Positions 31,999 to 35,452 of a DNA stretch of 35,452 nt are shown in pieces. This DNA comes from an uncultured Bacteroidota bacterium. Its GTDB lineage: Bacteria; Bacteroidota; Bacteroidia; Chitinophagales; Chitinophagaceae. The position numbers were made by a program, and so were the translations under genes. The stretch is taken from the NCBI GenBank assembly GCA_903887415.1, contig CAISPO010000050.1, forward strand, positions 1-35,452, given 5' to 3'. The notes below the pieces were generated by a model. That model saw only the letters and a program-made list of their open reading frames with translations, did not search any database and had not been told where the DNA came from. How positions within the stretch are numbered: the stretch's first letter is position 1; each line of letters opens with the position of its first letter.

Positions 31999-32616
31999 AT
32001 GAAAGGTATTATTGGTAAAAAAATCGGTATGACCAGCATTTTCGAACCGAATGGCAAGCAGACGGCTTGTACCATTATCGAAGCTGGCCCATGTGTGGTT
32101 ACTCAGAAGAAGACCGTTACTACTGACGGCTACGACTCCCTGCAGATAGCTTTTGGTGAGGCTAAAGAAAAGAATACCACCAAGGCGATGATCAATCACT
32201 TCGCAAAGTCGGGCTCTACTCCTAAGAGCGTTGTAAAAGAATTACGTAATTGTTCCATTGATAAGAATGTAGGTGAAAGCATCACCTGTGAAATATTTAC
32301 CGAAGGTGAAAAGGTAAGTGTTATCGGCACTACCAAGGGTAAAGGTTTCCAGGGTGTTGTGCGCCGTCATGGTTTTAGCGGTGTGGGTGAAGCAACCCAT
32401 GGCCAGCATGACCGTTCGCGTGCTCCGGGCTCTATCGGCGGTTCATCATACCCAAGCCGTGTATTCAAAGGAATGCGCATGGCCGGCCGCATGGGCACTG
32501 ATCGTGTAAAGATCAAGGCGCTGCGCGTAGTAAAAATATTCCCTGCGGAAAATTATATTTTGATCAGCGGTTCTGTACCAGGTCATAACGGTTCTATTGT
32601 TTTAATTCAGAATTAA
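31999..32616 (+). CDS. rplC: 50S ribosomal protein L3
   Basis: L3 is an early 23S rRNA-assembly protein near the peptidyl transferase centre. The 205-residue product has MKGIIGKKIGMTSIFEPNGKQ at the start and the family signature GTTKGKGFQGVVRRHGFSG. SRAPGSIGGSSYPSRVFKGMRMAGRMG, the loop that reaches the catalytic centre, follows. The end is SVPGHNGSIVLI. Its start lies 152 bp after rpsJ, a longer spacer than usual, filled by repeats. Confidence 0.98.
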   Translation: MKGIIGKKIGMTSIFEPNGKQTACTIIEAGPCVVTQKKTVTTDGYDSLQIAFGEAKEKNTTKAMINHFAKSGSTPKSVVKELRNCSIDKNVGESITCEIFTEGEKVSVIGTTKGKGFQGVVRRHGFSGVGEATHGQHDRSRAPGSIGGSSYPSRVFKGMRMAGRMGTDRVKIKALRVVKIFPAENYILISGSVPGHNGSIVLIQN

Positions 32617-32624
32617 TTATAGTC

Positions 32625-33266
32625 ATGCAAGTTGACGTTTTAAATACTAAAGGTGAAAAGACAGGCCGTTCGGTTGAACTGCGGGACGATATTTTCAATG
32701 TTGAGCCAAACGATCATTGTATCTACCTCGCGGTAAAACAATATCTCGCAGCACAGCGCCAGGGCACGCATAAGACAAAGACCCGTGCAGAAGTGCATGG
32801 CTCTTCTAAAAAGCTGCACAAGCAGAAAGGTACCGGTGGCAGCCGTAAAGGCAACATCCGTAACCCTTTGTACAAGGGTGGTGGTACAATCAACGGCCCA
32901 TTGCCTCACGGCTATGCTTTCAAACTGAACCGTAAGGTAAAGGACCTGGCTAAAATATCTGCCCTGGTTTACAAAGCACGTGAAAACAAGATCGTGATCG
33001 TTGAAGACCTGAAGATGGATGCTCCGAAAACAAAGGGTTTCGCAGCTATGCTGGACACACTGCGCGGAGACAAATGGAAGACTATGCTCGTAGTACCTGA
33101 GTATGACACCAATGTATATCTGAGTGGCCGTAACCTGAGCGACAACAAAACAGTAGTCCTCAGCGATATGAATACGTACGATATTACGCACACACATCTG
33201 CTGATATTCACGGAGTCTGCAGCTAAGATGTTTAACGAGTTGGAAGAAGAAGTAGAAGCAGCTTAA
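32625..33266 (+). CDS. rplD: 50S ribosomal protein L4
   Basis: L4 lines the nascent-peptide exit tunnel and, in E. coli, controls the S10 operon. The 213-residue product has MQVDVLNTKGEKTG at the start, and the tunnel loop region QGTHKTKTRAEVHGSSKKLHKQKGTGGSRKGN with its many basic residues. GPLPHGYAFKLNRKVKDLA and a C-terminal domain with LLIFTESAAKMFNEL follow. It starts 8 bp after rplC. A 99-bp spacer follows, with a repeat copy shared with the rpsJ-rplC spacer. Confidence 0.98.
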   Translation: MQVDVLNTKGEKTGRSVELRDDIFNVEPNDHCIYLAVKQYLAAQRQGTHKTKTRAEVHGSSKKLHKQKGTGGSRKGNIRNPLYKGGGTINGPLPHGYAFKLNRKVKDLAKISALVYKARENKIVIVEDLKMDAPKTKGFAAMLDTLRGDKWKTMLVVPEYDTNVYLSGRNLSDNKTVVLSDMNTYDITHTHLLIFTESAAKMFNELEEEVEAA

Positions 33267-33275
33267 TTCTGTGGT

Positions 33276-33352
33276 TTGGAATTCGGCATTAGGAATTAGG
33301 ATTGAATTTTAATAAAATACGGATTCGGTTTACAAGATTGGGTCCGGGCACT
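33276..33352 (+). repeat. TTGGAATT-type repeat in the rplD-rplW spacer
   Basis: The 22-mer at 33276-33297 matches 31856-31877 at 20 of 22 positions, and TCCGGGCACT at 33343-33352 corresponds to TCCGGGCGCT at 31970-31979. Two spacers of the same operon thus share sequences at both ends, which points to duplicated or converted spacer DNA. Confidence 0.6.
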
Positions 33353-33365
33353 AAAAAATAAAACG

Positions 33366-33659
33366 ATGAAACTATCAGAAGTGTTGGTAAGGCCGGTGAT
33401 CACCGAAAAGGTAAATCTCCAGATGGAGCGCAGTGGCCGCTATACATTCGTAGTGGGCAAGCAAGCCAATAAGCTGGAAATAAAGAAAGCTGTAGAAGAT
33501 TTTTACGGTGTGAAGGTGGCCGATGTGAATACAGTAGTGGTTCCGGCTAAAAGCAAAACAAGGTTTACTAAGGCAGGATTACTGGCAGGCCGCAAGCCTT
33601 CTTATAAGAAAGCGATAGTAACACTTGCTGCTGGCGAAACAATTGACCTGTTTGTATAA
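33366..33659 (+). CDS. rplW: 50S ribosomal protein L23
   Basis: L23 sits at the exit of the ribosomal tunnel and is the docking site for trigger factor and SRP. The 97-residue product has the expected start (SEVLVRPVITEKVNLQMERSGRYTFVVGKQANKLEIKKAVEDFYGV) and the flexible loop and strand KSKTRFTKAGLLAGRKPSYKKAIVTL. It starts 99 bp after rplD. The next gene, rplB, is 99 bp away behind two hairpin-type repeats. Confidence 0.97.
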   Translation: MKLSEVLVRPVITEKVNLQMERSGRYTFVVGKQANKLEIKKAVEDFYGVKVADVNTVVVPAKSKTRFTKAGLLAGRKPSYKKAIVTLAAGETIDLFV

Positions 33660-33663
33660 TAGA

Positions 33664-33745
33664 CCCTCCCGGTCCCGCCACAGCGGGAAGGTGGAGCGCA
33701 AAGGATAAAGAAAATAAGAATAAGCCCCTTTAGGGGTTTGGGGTT
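33664..33745. repeat. Two REP-like hairpins in the rplW-rplB spacer
   Basis: The first hairpin is TCCCGC-CACA-GCGGGA (33673-33688), inside a larger imperfect CCTCC/GGTGG frame. The second is CCCCTTTAGGGG (33725-33736) followed by TTTGGGG. The second copy is related to the CCCCTAAAGGGG elements at 34940-35028. Confidence 0.6.
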
Positions 33746-33758
33746 AAAAATTATTAAA

Positions 33759-34607
33759 ATGGCATTACGTAAATACAAACCGGTAACAGCCGGAACACGC
33801 TGGAGAATAGGTAACGCTTACGCGGAGATCACTACAAATGTGCCTGAAAAGAGCCTTTTGGAGCATCAGAGCGGTACCGGTGGTCGTAACGTACAAGGCC
33901 GCAGGGCAATGCGTTATATAGGTGGCGGTAACAAGATCCAGTATCGTTTGATCGATTTCAAACGCAACAAAAGCGATATCAAGGCTACTGTTAAGAGCAT
34001 TGAGTATGATCCTAACCGTACGGCTTTCATCGCACTCCTGAATTATTCAGACGGTGAAAAGCGTTATATCATTGCTCCCCAGGGGCTGCAGGTTGGTTCC
34101 GTTATTGTTAGCGGTGCGGCGGTTGCTCCGGAAGTTGGTAATGCGCTGTTACTTAAGAATATGCCTTTGGGTACTGTTGTTCACAACATCGAACTGCAGC
34201 CTGGTAAAGGTGGCGCACTTGCCCGCTCTGCAGGCACTTACGCACAGCTTAACGCGAAAGAAGAAAAATATTGTGTACTGAAAATGCCAAGCGGCGAGCT
34301 CCGTAAAGTGCTCGGTACCTGTATGGCTACTGTAGGTATCGTTTCTAACAGCGACCATGCGCTCCAGTCAATGGGTAAAGCAGGCCGCAACCGTTGGAAA
34401 GGCATCAAGCCACGTAACCGTGGTGTTGCGATGAACCCTGTAGATCACCCGATGGGTGGTGGCGAAGGCCGTTCTTCTGGTGGCCACCCACGTAGCCGTA
34501 AGGGTAAGTATGCTAAGGGCGAGATCACACGTAACACAAACAAGGCGTCGAATAAACTGATCATTCAGCGCCGCGACGGAAAGAAACTTTCTGCAAGGTT
34601 CAAATAA
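33759..34607 (+). CDS. rplB: 50S ribosomal protein L2
   Basis: L2 is needed for joining of the subunits and peptidyl transfer. The ATG at 33759 gives 282 residues starting [16 protein letters not shown]; an earlier in-frame TTG at 33738 lies in the repeat and is rejected. The protein shows [44 protein letters not shown], and [26 protein letters not shown]. It also has [37 protein letters not shown], with the catalytic-site histidine in [13 protein letters not shown]. rpsS follows after 62 bp. Confidence 0.98.
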   Translation: MALRKYKPVTAGTRWRIGNAYAEITTNVPEKSLLEHQSGTGGRNVQGRRAMRYIGGGNKIQYRLIDFKRNKSDIKATVKSIEYDPNRTAFIALLNYSDGEKRYIIAPQGLQVGSVIVSGAAVAPEVGNALLLKNMPLGTVVHNIELQPGKGGALARSAGTYAQLNAKEEKYCVLKMPSGELRKVLGTCMATVGIVSNSDHALQSMGKAGRNRWKGIKPRNRGVAMNPVDHPMGGGEGRSSGGHPRSRKGKYAKGEITRNTNKASNKLIIQRRDGKKLSARFK

Positions 34608-34669
34608 TAAGTCCTGCTGAGGGAAACAAAAAAAGATAATAAAGTAATAAATAATAAAGTCAATAAGAA

Positions 34670-34939
34670 ATGGCTCGTTCGATAAAAAAAGGACCTTATG
34701 TAGATGCTAACCTTGACAAAAAGGTTACGGCTATTGCTGATGGTAAAGCGAAGAAGGGTGTTATAAAGACCTGGAGCCGCCGCAGCACTATTACGCCGGA
34801 TTTTGTAGGGCAGACATTCGCTGTGCACAATGGCAACAAGTTTATACCGGTATATGTTACTGAGTATATGGTGGGCCATAAGCTGGGTGAATTTTCACCT
34901 ACCCGCAACTTCAAGGGCCACAGTGGCACTAAGCAGTAA
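34670..34939 (+). CDS. rpsS: 30S ribosomal protein S19
   Basis: S19 lies in the 30S head near the A site and contacts S13. The 89-residue product begins [19 protein letters not shown] and contains [53 protein letters not shown], which is the family signature. Its stop is followed at once by a CCCCC tract of the REP-like element, and rplV starts 103 bp later. Confidence 0.98.
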   Translation: MARSIKKGPYVDANLDKKVTAIADGKAKKGVIKTWSRRSTITPDFVGQTFAVHNGNKFIPVYVTEYMVGHKLGEFSPTRNFKGHSGTKQ

Positions 34940-35028
34940 CCCCCGACCCCTAAAGGGAGGTGGTTGTAAATAAAGGACTGAAAATAAATTGAATAAAAAA
35001 TGCTCGGCTCCCCTTTAGGGGCTGGGGG
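34940..35028. repeat. Inverted pair of CCCCTAAAGGGG elements in the rpsS-rplV spacer
   Basis: The left arm (34940-34960) reads CCCCCGACCCCTAAAGGGAG and the right arm (35008-35028), on the minus strand, reads CCCCCAGCCCCTAAAGGGGA. They agree at 17 of 21 positions. Each arm can also fold on itself at CCCCTAAAGGG. The left arm starts on the base after the rpsS stop; the right arm ends 14 bp before rplV. Confidence 0.75.
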
Positions 35029-35042
35029 TAAAATAAAACAAA

Positions 35043-35432
35043 ATGGAAGCTGTTGCTCGCTTACGAAATTTACCTACTTCACCACGCAAGATGCGCCTGC
35101 TGGCGGACCTGATTCGTGGTATGGAAGTGGAAAATGCGCTGAATACTTTGAAATTCAGCACCAAACATCCATCAGTGCCGCTGGAAAAGTTGCTGCTGAG
35201 CGCTGTAGCCAACTGGAGAGTAAAAAATGAAGGCGTGGATGTGGCTGAAGCCAACCTGGTTATTAAAACCATCTTCGTTGACGGTGGCCGCGTGCTGAAG
35301 CGGATGCGCCCTGCCCCACAAGGCCGCGCATATCGTGTTCGCAAGCGCAGCAACCACGTCACGCTTATCGTTGACAGCCGTAATGCGGTAACATCAAACA
35401 CTAATTTAGAAACAGCAAACGTTCAATCTTAA
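35043..35432 (+). CDS. rplV: 50S ribosomal protein L22
   Basis: L22 extends a long beta-hairpin into the exit tunnel. The 129-residue product starts [38 protein letters not shown] and has [18 protein letters not shown] and [31 protein letters not shown], the hairpin region. The last 12 residues ([11 protein letters not shown]) are a short tail. It lies 103 bp after rpsS. Confidence 0.97.
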   Translation: MEAVARLRNLPTSPRKMRLLADLIRGMEVENALNTLKFSTKHPSVPLEKLLLSAVANWRVKNEGVDVAEANLVIKTIFVDGGRVLKRMRPAPQGRAYRVRKRSNHVTLIVDSRNAVTSNTNLETANVQS

Positions 35433-35443
35433 TAACGAAAGTA

Positions 35444-35452
35444 ATGGGTCAA
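35444..35452 (+). CDS. rpsC: Start of 30S ribosomal protein S3, cut by the window edge
   Basis: ATG-GGT-CAA (Met-Gly-Gln) begins 11 bp after the rplV stop. S3 commonly starts MGQK, and rpsC follows rplV in the S10 operon of nearly all bacteria. Only three codons are visible, so the call rests on position. Confidence 0.6.

Noticed and set aside
33738-33758. TTG start of rplB at 33738
   Set aside because: It lies inside a repeat, and L2 proteins start at MALRKYKP (33759).

Overview
The window looks like a chromosomal segment of a Bacteroidota bacterium, most likely from the Chitinophagaceae/Sphingobacteriales side, although I cannot fix the genus. The pointers are repeated TAnnTTTG promoter -7 boxes (TACCTTTG, TATCTTTG, TAATTTTG, TAACTTTG), a type IX secretion C-terminal sorting domain, a DUF5686 carboxypeptidase-regulatory-like outer-membrane protein, many small lipoproteins, a long (308 aa) NusB and the nusB-DUF1573-yajC-coaE order. 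No mobile element, CRISPR array, tRNA or rRNA was recognised.

Layout. 1-9.8 kb: end of an unknown gene, a lipoprotein followed closely by riboflavin synthase ribE, a DUF2252 protein, an exported esterase, a DUF4142 lipoprotein, a DUF6252-like lipoprotein divergent from the DUF5686 protein, a proline-rich DUF6600-like exported protein, a 40-residue histidine-rich lipoprotein and a 2TM protein. 10-12.6 kb: nusB, DUF1573 lipoprotein, yajC and coaE, probably one operon. 12.8-20.6 kb: clpB, a GNAT enzyme, a small lipoprotein, a RibD/DHFR-like reductase, a GOB-like B3 metallo-beta-lactamase with Gln in the zinc motif, and an oligopeptidase B-like lipoprotein. 21.2-23.8 kb: rplK-rplA-rplJ-rplL, closed by a strong terminator. 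23.8-31.3 kb: an accessory block with DinB, GNAT, a secreted ankyrin+MORN protein, a T9SS cargo protein, two tandem paralogous exported proteins (one without an ATG start), a DUF2007 protein, and a GT-C-like membrane protein paired with a lipoprotein. 31.3-35.45 kb: the S10 operon rpsJ-rplC-rplD-rplW-rplB-rpsS-rplV, with the first codons of rpsC at the edge.

Two things stand out. First, genes normally found between rplL and rpsJ in this phylum (rpoB, rpoC, rpsL, rpsG, fusA) are absent and about 7.7 kb of unrelated genes sits there. nusG and secE are likewise missing upstream of rplK. Second, spacers, including those inside the ribosomal operons, are full of short structured repeats: octamer-phased AATTYGRY arrays as inverted pairs on both sides of rplJ, REP-like CCCCTAAAGGGG hairpins between rplW/rplB and rpsS/rplV, TTGGAATT-type repeats after rpsJ and rplD, a three-hairpin element at 1.4 kb, and a 44-bp element shared by 1.6 kb and 21.1 kb.

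The ribosomal, ClpB, NusB, YajC, CoaE and RibE calls are secure. Functions of most lipoproteins and DUF proteins are unknown. All family calls were made by eye, without database searches.
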